Positions 28,250 through 36,213 of a DNA stretch of 64,000 nucleotides are shown piece after piece. The translations under genes were made by a program, and so were the position numbers. Within the stretch, counting starts at the first letter, position 1. Every line of letters starts with the position of its first letter. The notes under the pieces are model-generated. The model saw only the letters and a list, made by a program, of their open reading frames with translations. It was not told where the DNA came from and did no database searches. The stretch spans positions 1 through 64,000 of the forward strand of contig NZ_BMUA01000004.1 of NCBI RefSeq assembly GCF_014649955.1, given 5' to 3'. The DNA comes from Streptomyces violascens. GTDB lineage: Bacteria > Actinomycetota > Actinomycetes > Streptomycetales > Streptomycetaceae.

Positions 28250-29305
28250 TTGCCGACTGCTGACGAGCCCCCTGCCCCCGCTGCGCGTGCGGGGCGCCGT
28301 GCGCTGGGTCGGGGGCCGGGGGGTTCTCTCCCCGCCCCGCCCCTTCCCGCTGTGACACCCGGCGGCTCCGCCGCGGGCCTCGGGGAGGATTCGCCGGCTG
28401 CGGGTCCGTGGTCGCCAGGGACTCCGCCGCCGGACCCCCGCTCCTCAAATGCCCCGGAGGCCGGGGCCGGCCCTGAGCAACCCCCCAGTGAGCCCGAGCC
28501 CTCCGACGGGCGGTTCACCGTTCGGCTTGCCAACTTCGAAGGGCCCTTCGACCTTCTGCTTCAGCTGATCTCCAAGCACAAGATGGACGTCACCGAGGTC
28601 GCCCTGTCCAAGGTCACCGACGAGTTCATGGCGCACATCAGGGGCATGGGGCCCGACTGGGACCTGGATCAGACCACCGAGTTCCTCGTGGTCGCCGCCA
28701 CCCTGCTCGACCTCAAGGCCGCCCGGCTGCTGCCCGCCGCCGAGGTGGAGGACGAGGCCGATCTCGCGCTTCTGGAGGCGCGGGACCTGCTGTTCGCGCG
28801 GCTGCTGCAGTACCGGGCGTACAAGCGGATCGCCGACATCTTCAGTGAGCGGCTGGACGGGGAGGCGCGCCGCTACCCCCGTACCGTCGGCCTGGAGGCG
28901 CATCTCGCCGAGCTCCTGCCCGAGGTCGTCATCAGCATCGGTGCCGAGGGATTCGCCAAGCTGGCCGTGAAGGCCATGCAGCCCAGGGCGAAGCCGCAGG
29001 TGTACGTCGATCACATCCATGCCCCGCTGGTGTCCGTGCGGGAGCAGGCCGAGATCGTGGTGGCCCGGCTGCGGGAGACCGGAGAGGTCAGCTTCCGGGT
29101 GCTGGCCGAGGACGCGCCGGACACCCTCACCGTGGTCGCCCGGTTCCTGGCCCTCCTGGAGCTGTACCGCGAGAAGGCCGTGGTCCTGGACCAGGACGAG
29201 GCGCTGGGGGAGCTGATGGTGCGCTGGAGCGGCGGGGAGGGCGACGGGGCGCCGGCGGTGACCGACGAGTTCGACCAAGTGGTGACGGAGGAGGAGAACG
29301 CGTGA
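28250..29305 (+). CDS. scpA: Segregation and condensation protein A (ScpA, kleisin)
   Basis: The kleisin subunit of the bacterial SMC condensin. The conserved fold starts RFTVRLANFEGPFDLLLQLI (near residue 86) and continues KHKMDVTEVALSKVTDEFMA, then LVVAATLLDLKAARLLPAAE. The C-terminal winged helix is FRVLAEDAPDTLTVVARFLA. From TTG 28250 the protein is 351 residues; the first 85 are a Pro/Ala/Gly-rich tail encoded by repeat-like DNA (see the repeat at 28310). GTG 28352 is an in-frame alternative. Neither start has a good ribosome site. The stop overlaps scpB (GTGA). Confidence 0.92.
   Translation: MPTADEPPAPAARAGRRALGRGPGGSLPAPPLPAVTPGGSAAGLGEDSPAAGPWSPGTPPPDPRSSNAPEAGAGPEQPPSEPEPSDGRFTVRLANFEGPFDLLLQLISKHKMDVTEVALSKVTDEFMAHIRGMGPDWDLDQTTEFLVVAATLLDLKAARLLPAAEVEDEADLALLEARDLLFARLLQYRAYKRIADIFSERLDGEARRYPRTVGLEAHLAELLPEVVISIGAEGFAKLAVKAMQPRAKPQVYVDHIHAPLVSVREQAEIVVARLRETGEVSFRVLAEDAPDTLTVVARFLALLELYREKAVVLDQDEALGELMVRWSGGEGDGAPAVTDEFDQVVTEEENA
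28310..28475 (+). repeat. Streptomyces intergenic repeat lying inside the scpA N-terminal region
   Basis: Modules of the same kind as at 8221-8440 appear here: CCCCGCCCCTTCCCG (about 28340), GGCGGCTCCGCCG (28363-28375), and CCGGACCCCCGCTCCTCAAA (about 28430-28450). In other places these modules are noncoding. Here they are translated as a Pro/Ala/Gly-rich tail if scpA starts at 28250. Confidence 0.6.
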
Positions 29306-29922
29306 CGGAGGAGCTGGAGCTGAAACCCGCCCTGGAAGCCGTCCTCATGGTCGTCGACGAGCCCGCCACCGAGGAGCACCTCGCGAAGGTTCTGGAACGG
29401 CCCAGGCGGGCCGTGGCGGACGCCCTGCGGGAGCTGGCCGACGAGTACACCGTCCAGGGCCGCGGATTCGAGCTGAGGCTCGTGGCGGGCGGCTGGCGGT
29501 TCTACAGCCGGGCCGCCTACGCCGACGCCGTCGAGGGCTTCGTCCTGGACGGCCAGCAGGCCCGGCTCACCCAGGCGGCCCTGGAGACCCTGGCGGTCGT
29601 CGCGTACCGCCAGCCGGTGAGCCGCTCGCGGGTCTCCGCGGTGCGCGGAGTGAACTGTGACGGGGTCATGCGGACCCTGCTCCAGCGGGGTCTGGTCGAC
29701 GAGGCGGGCACGGAACCCGAAACAGGTGCGATCCTGTACAGGACGACGAACTACTTTCTGGAGCGGATGGGCCTGCGCGGCCTGGACGAGCTCCCGGAGC
29801 TCGCGCCCTTCCTCCCCGAGGCGGACGCGATCGAGGCCGAGACGCTGGAGGGTGTGCCGTCGTTCGATCCGGACGCGCCCGACGCGCCGGAAACCCCCGC
29901 AGACGACAAGACGGAAATGTGA
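29302..29922 (+). CDS. scpB: Segregation and condensation protein B (ScpB)
   Basis: A 206-residue protein of two winged-helix domains that dimerises and binds the ScpA-SMC complex. Conserved text: LKPALEAVLMVVDEPATEEH near the start, then QAALETLAVVAYRQPVSRSR and RGVNCDGVMRTLLQRGLVDE in the second domain, and TTNYFLERMGLRGLDELPEL at the end of the fold. The last 35 residues are acidic and disordered. The start GTG 29302 overlaps the scpA stop, and its stop overlaps the rluB start, so the three genes form a tight operon. Confidence 0.95.
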   Translation: MTEELELKPALEAVLMVVDEPATEEHLAKVLERPRRAVADALRELADEYTVQGRGFELRLVAGGWRFYSRAAYADAVEGFVLDGQQARLTQAALETLAVVAYRQPVSRSRVSAVRGVNCDGVMRTLLQRGLVDEAGTEPETGAILYRTTNYFLERMGLRGLDELPELAPFLPEADAIEAETLEGVPSFDPDAPDAPETPADDKTEM

Positions 29923-31085
29923 TGCGAAGCAGCAGCGGCAGGAACAGCAGCGGAAACAACGGCGGGAGCCGTGGTGGCAACAGCGGCGGCCGCGGCAGCA
30001 GCAGTGGTGGCGGTGGCCGGGGCGGCAACCGCGGCGCCGGTGGCGGGCGCGACGACCAGCGCAAGAGCGGCGGCCCGCGCCAGAGCGGCAGCGGCAAGAC
30101 CCCCCGTCCCCGCCCCGAGGAGCGCACCTACGACGTGGGCGGCGACGCCCCCCGCGGCGGTCGCGGCGCTTCCGCGCGCGGAGGCGCCAAGGGTGGCCCG
30201 AAGGCGCCCCAGGGCGGTACCCCGGTGCGCCGCGGCCCGCACGGCCAGCGCCTGGGCCAGGCCCGCCCGCGCGAGCTCGACGCCAAGATCGAGCAGCGCA
30301 ACCGTGACCGGTACGCCGACAAGCCGGACGTGAAGACCCCCAAGACCTTCCCGGGCGCCGAGCAGGAGGGCGAGCGGCTGCAGAAGGTCCTCGCCCGGGC
30401 CGGCATGGGCTCGCGCCGCGCCTGCGAGGAGCTGATCGAGCAGGCCCGCGTCGAGGTCAACGGCGAGATCGTGCTCGAACAGGGCAAGCGTGTCGACCCC
30501 GAGAAGGACGAGATCAAGGTGGACGGCCTGACCGTCGCCACCCAGTCGTACCTGTTCTTCGCGCTGAACAAGCCGGCCGGCGTCGTCTCCACCATGGAGG
30601 ACCCGGACGGCCGCCAGTGCCTCGGTGACTACGTCACCAACCGCGAGACCCGGCTCTTCCACGTCGGCCGGCTCGACACCGAGACCGAGGGCATCATCCT
30701 GCTCACCAACCACGGCGAGCTGGCCCACCGTCTGACCCACCCCAAGTACGGCGTGAAGAAGACCTACCTGGCCGCCATCACGGGCCCGCTGCCGCGCGAG
30801 ATCGGCAAGCGCCTCAAGGAGGGCATCCAGCTGGAGGACGGCTACGCGCGGGCCGACGCCTTCCGCGTCGTCCAGCAGACCGGCAAGAACTACCTCGTCG
30901 AGATCGAGCTCCACGAGGGCCGCAAGCACATCGTGCGCCGCATGATGGCCGAGGCCGGCTTCCCGGTCGAGAAGCTGGTGCGGGTCTCCTTCGGCCCGAT
31001 CGGGCTCGGCGACCAGAAGTCCGGCTGGCTGCGCCGCCTCACCAACACCGAGGTCGGCATGCTGATGCGCGAGGTCGACCTCTAG
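29922..31085 (+). CDS. rluB: Large-subunit rRNA pseudouridine synthase (RluB type)
   Basis: A 387-residue protein. Residues 1-145 are a Gly/Ser/Arg-rich disordered tail (runs of SSGRNSSGNN, GGGRGGNRGAGGGRDD). Then comes an S4 domain (GERLQKVLARAGMGSRRACE near 148) and the catalytic domain with VGRLDTETEGIILLTNHGEL holding the catalytic Asp near 250, and the GRKHIVRRMMAE block. It converts a uridine near the peptidyl-transferase centre of 23S rRNA to pseudouridine; mycobacterial Rv1711 is the syntenic homologue. ATG 29922 overlaps the scpB stop; GTG 29919 would add one residue. Confidence 0.93.
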   Translation: MRSSSGRNSSGNNGGSRGGNSGGRGSSSGGGGRGGNRGAGGGRDDQRKSGGPRQSGSGKTPRPRPEERTYDVGGDAPRGGRGASARGGAKGGPKAPQGGTPVRRGPHGQRLGQARPRELDAKIEQRNRDRYADKPDVKTPKTFPGAEQEGERLQKVLARAGMGSRRACEELIEQARVEVNGEIVLEQGKRVDPEKDEIKVDGLTVATQSYLFFALNKPAGVVSTMEDPDGRQCLGDYVTNRETRLFHVGRLDTETEGIILLTNHGELAHRLTHPKYGVKKTYLAAITGPLPREIGKRLKEGIQLEDGYARADAFRVVQQTGKNYLVEIELHEGRKHIVRRMMAEAGFPVEKLVRVSFGPIGLGDQKSGWLRRLTNTEVGMLMREVDL

Positions 31086-31106
31086 ACACCGCCAACACCC
31101 GCTGAC

Positions 31107-31148
31107 AGAGCCCGGTTTCCCGTTTCGTACGGGGAGCCGGGCTCTTTC
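31107..31148 (+). terminator. Terminator of the parA-scpAB-rluB operon
   Basis: AGAGCCCGG (31107-31115) pairs with 31137-31145, with an additional inner TCCCG/CGGGGA stem, and is followed by TTCGTT. It separates the conserved operon from the NAD island. Confidence 0.82.
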
Positions 31149-31247
31149 GTTGCGTGCGCCCCCGAAACCTCGTGAGGCCGCAAACCCTGTGAGGCTGCAA
31201 ACCCTGTGCGCCCGCCCGAACAGCCTTGTGCGGTCGGCCCGAACGCC

Positions 31248-31270
31248 TTTATAGTCAGAGTGACCATTAA
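31248..31270 (+). promoter_or_regulatory. Palindromic operator, probable NrtR box
   Basis: The inverted repeat ATAGTCA-GAG-TGACCAT (31251-31267) extends outward with TTT and TAA, giving eight of ten matching positions per arm. It lies 16 bases ahead of the pnuC start, where it would overlap the promoter. NrtR-type regulators are known to bind TAGTCA/TGACTA-like palindromes upstream of NAD genes, and an NrtR-type gene is the third gene of this operon, so autoregulation is likely. TATAGT within the left arm may also be the -10 box. Confidence 0.72.
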
Positions 31271-31282
31271 GGGGGTACGGGC

Positions 31283-31879
31283 GTGAGCCTCACCTGGACC
31301 GAGATCCTCGGCTTCGCGACCGGCGCGCTGTGTGTCTGGCTGGTGGCCCGGCAGCACATCGCCAACTGGCCGGTGGGACTCGCCAACAACGTGTTCTTCA
31401 TCGTGCTGTTCCTCCAGGCGGGCCTGTACGCGGACGCCGGACTCCAAGTCGTCTTCATCGCCCTCGCCGTGTACGGCTGGTGGACCTGGGCCCACGGGGG
31501 TGGATCAGGTTCCGGCGCGCTTCCGGTCCGGCGGACGACCCGCACCGAGTGGCTGTGGCTGCTCGCGGCGGGGGCGGTGGGGACCGTCGCGCTCACCTTC
31601 CTGCTGGGCGCGGCCACCGATTCGACCGTCCCGTTCTGGGACGCGCTCACCACCGCCCTTTCCCTGACGGCGACGTACGGGCAGTGCAAGAAGCTCGTCG
31701 AGTCCTGGTGGCTGTGGATCGCGGCGGACGTGGTCTACATCCCGCTCTACGCCTACAAGGAGCTCTGTCTGACCTCGCTCCTGTACGCCGGGTTCCTGAC
31801 GCTGTGCCTGGTCGGACTGCGCGGCTGGCGGCGCGAGCTCGGCGCGCGCCCGGCCCGGCTCGCGGAGGTGGCGGCATGA
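31283..31879 (+). CDS. pnuC: PnuC-type nicotinamide riboside transporter
   Basis: A 198-residue membrane protein of about seven helices. PnuC features: the early QHIANWPVGLANNVFFIVLF, the central YGWWTWAHGG, and the late VESWWLWIAADVVYIPLYAY with the WxxW...D..Y pattern that lines the nicotinamide-riboside site. It facilitates diffusion of nicotinamide riboside, which is trapped by phosphorylation in the cell. The start is GTG 31283 behind AAGGGGG. The stop overlaps the NadR-like start (ATGA), directly coupling transport to the next enzyme. Confidence 0.95.
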   Translation: MSLTWTEILGFATGALCVWLVARQHIANWPVGLANNVFFIVLFLQAGLYADAGLQVVFIALAVYGWWTWAHGGGSGSGALPVRRTTRTEWLWLLAAGAVGTVALTFLLGAATDSTVPFWDALTTALSLTATYGQCKKLVESWWLWIAADVVYIPLYAYKELCLTSLLYAGFLTLCLVGLRGWRRELGARPARLAEVAA

Positions 31880-32958
31880 AGGCCCACGGACACGGCCTGG
31901 TCCTCGGCAAGTTCTATCCGCCGCACGCCGGCCACCACCACCTCGTCCGCACCGCCGCCGACCGCTGCGAGCGGCTCACCGTGCTGGTGTGCGCGGCCTC
32001 CGTCGAGACGATTCCGCTGGCCGAGCGGGTCCAGTGGATGCGCGAGGTACACCCGGACGCCCGGGTCCTGGGAGCCGTCGACGACATCGAGATGGACCTC
32101 AACGACCCCGGCATATGGGACGCTCACATGGCCGTCTTCCGGGGCGCCGTGCCCGAGCGCGTCGACGCGGTCTTCACCTCCGAGTCGTACGGCGACGAAC
32201 TCGCCCGGCGCTTCGGCGCCGAGCACGTCCTCGTCGACCTCGACCGCACCCTGTTCCCCGTCTCCGGCACGGCCGTGCGCAAGGACCCGGTGGGCACCTG
32301 GGACTTCCTCGCGGAGCCGGTACGGGCCCGGCTCGCCCGGCGCGTGGTCGTGCTCGGCGCCGAGTCGACCGGCACCACCACCATGGCCCGCGCGCTCGCC
32401 GGGCATTACCGGGAGCGCGGCGGCCCCTGGGCGGGCACCCGGTGGGTCGAGGAGTACGGGCGCGAGTACAGCGAGGGCAAGCTCGCCGCCCTGCGCTCCC
32501 GCTACCCGCAGGCGCAGTGGGAGGACGTCGAGTTCGGCTCGGACGAGTTCCCGGTGATCGCCGAGCGGCAGAACGAGCGCGAGAACACCGCCGCCGGGCT
32601 CGGCTCGCCCGTGCTGTTCTGCGATACCGACTCCTTCGCCACCACCGTGTGGCACGAGCGCTACATGGGCCGCCGCAACCCGCGCGTCGAAGCCGCCGCC
32701 GAACGGGCCGCCGCCCACCACCTGTGGCTGCTCACCGACCACGAGGGCGTGCCCTTCGAGGACGACGGGCTGCGCGACGGCGAGGAGCTGCGGCCCTGGA
32801 TGACCGACCGGTTCCGGGCCGAACTGACCCGTTCCGGGCGGGAGTTCATCGAATTGCGCGGCCCGCACGAGGAGCGGCTGGCCACCGCCGTCGCCGCCGT
32901 CGACGCGCTGCTCGACCGGGGCTGGGACCTCGGCGACCCGCTGCCGGAGCGACGATGA
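31876..32958 (+). CDS. nadR: NadR-like NMN adenylyltransferase / ribosylnicotinamide kinase
   Basis: A 360-residue bifunctional protein. The N-terminal nucleotidyltransferase (1-155) has GKFYPPHAGHHHLV with the (H/T)xGH motif and FPVSGTAVRKDP as the SGTxxR motif. The kinase half (156-360) resembles the NadR nicotinamide riboside kinase, with EYGREY and FCDTDSFAT. Its P-loop reads GAESTGTTTMA (161-171): Thr replaces the Walker A Lys. I believe actinobacterial relatives share this, but cannot check. The N-terminal helix-turn-helix of enterobacterial NadR is absent. The protein would turn nicotinamide riboside into NMN and NAD. It overlaps the genes on both sides by four bases. Confidence 0.9.
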   Translation: MKAHGHGLVLGKFYPPHAGHHHLVRTAADRCERLTVLVCAASVETIPLAERVQWMREVHPDARVLGAVDDIEMDLNDPGIWDAHMAVFRGAVPERVDAVFTSESYGDELARRFGAEHVLVDLDRTLFPVSGTAVRKDPVGTWDFLAEPVRARLARRVVVLGAESTGTTTMARALAGHYRERGGPWAGTRWVEEYGREYSEGKLAALRSRYPQAQWEDVEFGSDEFPVIAERQNERENTAAGLGSPVLFCDTDSFATTVWHERYMGRRNPRVEAAAERAAAHHLWLLTDHEGVPFEDDGLRDGEELRPWMTDRFRAELTRSGREFIELRGPHEERLATAVAAVDALLDRGWDLGDPLPERR

Positions 32959-33734
32959 CCGCCGTCGGCCCCCGGGCCCTGGAGGGGGGCGCCCGGGGGC
33001 CGGCGGGAAACGTGCCCGAGGGGTACGACCCGCACGCCTTCGAACCGTTCGCCGTCACCGTCGACCTCGCCGTCTTCACGGTCCGGGGCGGCGCCCTGCA
33101 CGCGCTGCTCATCCGGCGCGGCCAGGAGCCGTACGCGGGGGCGTGGGCGCTGCCCGGCGGGTTCGTGCTGCCGCGCGAGTCCGCCGAGCTCGCGGCCCGG
33201 CGCGAACTGGCCGAGGAGACCGGCCTGCCCGACGACGTCGTGGCCGGGCTGCACCTGGAACAGCTGCGCACCTACAGCGAGCCGGACCGCGACCCCCGCA
33301 TGCGGGTCGTGTCGGTGGCCTACACCGCGCTCGTGCCCGACCTGCCCGAACCTCGCGGCGGAGGCGACGCGGCGCACGCCGAGTGGATCGCCTTCGGCAC
33401 CAGCGGACAGCTCGCCTTCGACCACGCCGACATCCTCGCCGACGCCCGCGAACGCGTCGGCGCCAAGCTCGAATACACCTGCCTCGCCACGTCGTTCTGC
33501 CCGCCCGAGTTCACCCTCGGCGAGCTGCGACAGGTCTACGAGACGGTCTGGGGCACCGCCCTGGACCGCCCCAACTTCCGCCGCAAGGTCCTTGCCACGC
33601 CCGGCTTCGTCGAGCAGGTGGCAGGCGCCTCGCGGCTGACCGGCGGCCGGGGCAAACCGGCCGCGCTCTACCGGGCGGGTCCGGCCACCGCGCTGCATCC
33701 GCCCCTTCTGCGCCCGGAGGGACGACAGTCATGA
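32955..33734 (+). CDS. nrtR: NrtR-type Nudix transcriptional regulator of NAD metabolism
   Basis: A 259-residue protein with an N-terminal Nudix domain and a C-terminal winged helix. The Nudix box is complete (GFVLPRE, seven residues, then RELAEETGL; residues about 69-91), so hydrolase activity may be retained, unlike many NrtR proteins. The winged helix (about 180-240) reads CPPEFTLGELRQVYETVWG, then LDRPNFRRKVLATPGFVE. Known NrtR proteins are repressors of NAD biosynthesis released by ADP-ribose or NAD. It sits inside the operon it likely controls through the palindrome at 31248. Confidence 0.9.
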   Translation: MTAVGPRALEGGARGPAGNVPEGYDPHAFEPFAVTVDLAVFTVRGGALHALLIRRGQEPYAGAWALPGGFVLPRESAELAARRELAEETGLPDDVVAGLHLEQLRTYSEPDRDPRMRVVSVAYTALVPDLPEPRGGGDAAHAEWIAFGTSGQLAFDHADILADARERVGAKLEYTCLATSFCPPEFTLGELRQVYETVWGTALDRPNFRRKVLATPGFVEQVAGASRLTGGRGKPAALYRAGPATALHPPLLRPEGRQS

Positions 33735-34744
33735 ACCGTGCTGCGAAACAGACGGCGACCGGTGCCTTGATCGGCCTCGCGCTGGGGGATGCCCTCGGCT
33801 TCCCGACCGAGTTCAGCGATGTGCCCGCGATCCTGGCCAAGTGCGGGCCGTGGCGTGAGATGGCGCTGCCCAGCCCCGCGTTCGTCACCGACGACACCCA
33901 GATGACGCTCGCGCTCGGCCGCGGCATCCGTACCGCCATGGACCGCGGGCTGCTCGGCCCGGACCGGCTCGAAGGCCCGGTCCGCGCGGAGTTCGTCGAC
34001 TGGTACCACTCGCCCGAGAACAACCGGGCCCCCGGCCGGACCTGCCTGGTGGCGTGCGCGAAGCTCGACAGCGGGCTGCCCTGGCAGCAGGCCGTCCAGC
34101 TCGGCTCCAAGGGCTGCGGCGCCAACATGCGGGTCGCCCCGATCGGGCTCGTTCCGGGTCTGAGCGAGGAACAGCGGGCGGGCGCCGCCCAGTTGCAGTC
34201 CGCACTCACCCACGGCCACCCGACCGCACTCGCCGCCAGCGACCTCACCGCGCGGGCGGTGTTCCTGCTCGCCCAGGGCGCCGACCCGATGGGCCTGGTC
34301 GGCCAGCTGCGCTCGTACGCGTACGAGAACCGCAACCGGTACCACGACCGCTGGCTCGGCGACCTGTGGACGCTTGCGCAGGACCCGACGCCCGGCCACT
34401 TCATCGCGCGCGGCTGGGACGACTGCCTGGACGCGCTCGACCGGGTGCTCAAGGCGCTGCGCAACCCCTCGCCCGAGACCGACCCCTGTCTGGAGACCGG
34501 CGACGGCTGGATCGCCGAGGAGGCCTTCGCCACGGGCCTGCTCTGCTTCCTGCTGTTCCCCGACGAACCGCTCACGGCGCTCCGCCGGGCCGCCTGCACC
34601 CAGGGCGACTCGGACTCCATCGCCTGCCTGGCCGGCGCGTTCGCCGGCGCCCACCTGGGAGCCGCGGCCTGGCCCAAGGAGTGGGCCGAACGCATCGAGT
34701 ACCGCAGCGAACTCCTGACCCTGGGGGCCCTCTGGGATGCCTGA
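33731..34744 (+). CDS. ADP-ribosylglycohydrolase family protein (DraG/ARH fold)
   Basis: A 337-residue protein of the dinuclear-metal ADP-ribosylglycohydrolase fold. Motifs: GALIGLALGDALGFPTEF (near 12), the metal ligands VTDDTQMTLALGRG (near 55), and GDSDSIACLAGAFAGA (near 295). The family removes ADP-ribose from proteins, nucleic acids or small molecules. It is the last of four genes chained by ATGA overlaps (pnuC, nadR, nrtR, this gene). Its stop is seven bases from the stop of the convergent RlaP-type gene. The substrate is unknown; context suggests it returns ADP-ribose units to the NAD pool or reverses an ADP-ribosylation. Confidence 0.92.
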   Translation: MNRAAKQTATGALIGLALGDALGFPTEFSDVPAILAKCGPWREMALPSPAFVTDDTQMTLALGRGIRTAMDRGLLGPDRLEGPVRAEFVDWYHSPENNRAPGRTCLVACAKLDSGLPWQQAVQLGSKGCGANMRVAPIGLVPGLSEEQRAGAAQLQSALTHGHPTALAASDLTARAVFLLAQGADPMGLVGQLRSYAYENRNRYHDRWLGDLWTLAQDPTPGHFIARGWDDCLDALDRVLKALRNPSPETDPCLETGDGWIAEEAFATGLLCFLLFPDEPLTALRRAACTQGDSDSIACLAGAFAGAHLGAAAWPKEWAERIEYRSELLTLGALWDA

Positions 34745-34751
34745 GCCCCTG

Positions 34752-35486
34752 CTACTGCCCGCCGCCGGGCACGACGCGCTGCACGACTTCGTCGTACGCG
34801 TCCGCCGTCAGGGCTGAGTCGCGGCGCACCCGGAACAGGAACTCCGCCACCCGGGCCCGGTCGGGCTCGGGTGGCAGGGGAGTGGCCGTGGCCGCCTCGT
34901 CGGACTCGGTGGCCAGGCGGGTCATCCAGGACTCCACCTCCGGCCAGGAGAACTCGCCCCGCCTGACCGCGAGCAGCCGCTCGCGCTCGGCGCCGACGTC
35001 GATGGTGAGCTCGCCGGTGCGCAGCAGATCGCGGCAGCTCGTCAGCAGCCGCAGCAGATGCATGGCGTGCTTCCACCGCGGCGCGCCGTGCTGCCGCACA
35101 TCCGCGTCGAGCTTCTTGCGCTGGCCCAGCGCGTACCGGGCGAACGTCACGTGGGCCTGACGGGAGAGGAACGCGCCGCGCAGGGCCAGGAGTTCCCGCC
35201 CGGTGTCGTCGATGTGCTCGACGAGCGGGGAGTGCAGGCACTCCAGGGTGGTCGGATTGGCGCGCAGGGCCAGCTCGCAGAACCGCTCCAGCTCCCAGCT
35301 GAACTGTTCGTCCGCCGGGCCCTCGACATGTGTCGGGGGCTTGTCGAAGCGCCAGAACAGCGGGGTCGGCGCCAGATAGATCCCGCGCACGTCGGTGTCG
35401 CTGCCTTCGGTCGCGAGACCGAAGGCGCGCGAGCCCATGACGCAGGAGTAGACGGTGTGGCCGGCAACGAGTTCCTCTGGCGTCAT
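34752..35486 (-). CDS. RlaP-type DNA polymerase beta superfamily nucleotidyltransferase
   Basis: A 244-residue predicted nucleotidyltransferase. GSRAFGLATEGSDTDVRG (residues 18-35) has the GS motif and the DxD metal pair of the polymerase-beta fold; FSWELERFCELALRANPTTL carries the following helix of the RlaP/YcgL group. RlaP proteins were named for association with RNA-repair operons. The partner substrate is unknown. It is convergent with the ADP-ribosylglycohydrolase gene and 17 bases downstream of the Rieske gene on the same strand, so it is probably cotranscribed with the latter. Confidence 0.85.
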   Translation of the reverse strand: MTPEELVAGHTVYSCVMGSRAFGLATEGSDTDVRGIYLAPTPLFWRFDKPPTHVEGPADEQFSWELERFCELALRANPTTLECLHSPLVEHIDDTGRELLALRGAFLSRQAHVTFARYALGQRKKLDADVRQHGAPRWKHAMHLLRLLTSCRDLLRTGELTIDVGAERERLLAVRRGEFSWPEVESWMTRLATESDEAATATPLPPEPDRARVAEFLFRVRRDSALTADAYDEVVQRVVPGGGQ

Positions 35487-35503
35487 GGCTTCATGGTCGC
35501 TGG

Positions 35504-35992
35504 TCAGGGCAGCATGATCGAACCGTTTTCGACGGTGATCTGCTGTGCGGGCAGCGGGCGCTGGGCGGGCCCGTTGGCCACCGAGGCGTCCGCGATCCGG
35601 TACTTGCTGCCGTGGCAGGGGCAGTTGATGGTGCCTCCGGACACGCTGGAGAGCGTGCAGCCCTGGTGGGTGCAGATCGCCGAGAAGCCCTTGAAGGTGC
35701 CGGCCTCCGGCTGGGTGACGACGACCTTCTGCTCCGCGAAGACCATGCCTCCGCCGACCGGGATGTCCGAGGTCTTGGCGAGTACCTTGCCGCCCTGGGC
35801 GGGCTGGCTCGCCTGGGCGGCGGCGGTCGTGGGCGGGCTCGGCCGGCCCGGGGTGGCGGAACCGGTGACCGTCGGAGGCGGCGTCGGACTTCCGCCGCCG
35901 TCCCCGGAGTCCGAACAGCCCGCCAGGGCCGCCGCTCCGGCCGCTCCCGCCGCCGCCACGAGTACCGTCCTGCGGCTGTTGGCTGCGTCCAT
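35504..35992 (-). CDS. Exported Rieske [2Fe-2S] lipoprotein
   Basis: A 162-residue protein with a twin-arginine type leader (SRRTVLVAAAGAAGAAALAG) ending in a lipobox Cys, then a Ser/Pro/Thr-rich linker (about 27-65) and a Rieske domain. Cluster ligands are CTHQGC and CPCHGS, both intact. Folding of the cluster before export fits the Tat route. These small Rieske proteins are common in Streptomyces; electron partners are unknown. Its stop is 17 bases from the start of the RlaP-type gene. Whether it has any functional tie to NAD metabolism is unclear. Confidence 0.92.
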   Translation of the reverse strand: MDAANSRRTVLVAAAGAAGAAALAGCSDSGDGGGSPTPPPTVTGSATPGRPSPPTTAAAQASQPAQGGKVLAKTSDIPVGGGMVFAEQKVVVTQPEAGTFKGFSAICTHQGCTLSSVSGGTINCPCHGSKYRIADASVANGPAQRPLPAQQITVENGSIMLP

Positions 35993-36213
35993 CGTGTGCT
36001 CCTCAAGTCGTCACGCCGAATGTGAAGCCGTCACGCCGGACGTCCAGGGTCGTCAGGCCGTCCGTCCGGAAGGTTTTCTTCCGCCCCACCGGAAGCACGC
36101 GCGGCAGGAGCATCCTGGCGTCGAATGACCCCGGGACGAAGCACCGACGACCCGGAGTCCCGGCGCGTACTCGCCCAATCCCTCCATCCGGGCGGGGAAC
36201 AGGCCCGCCGGGG

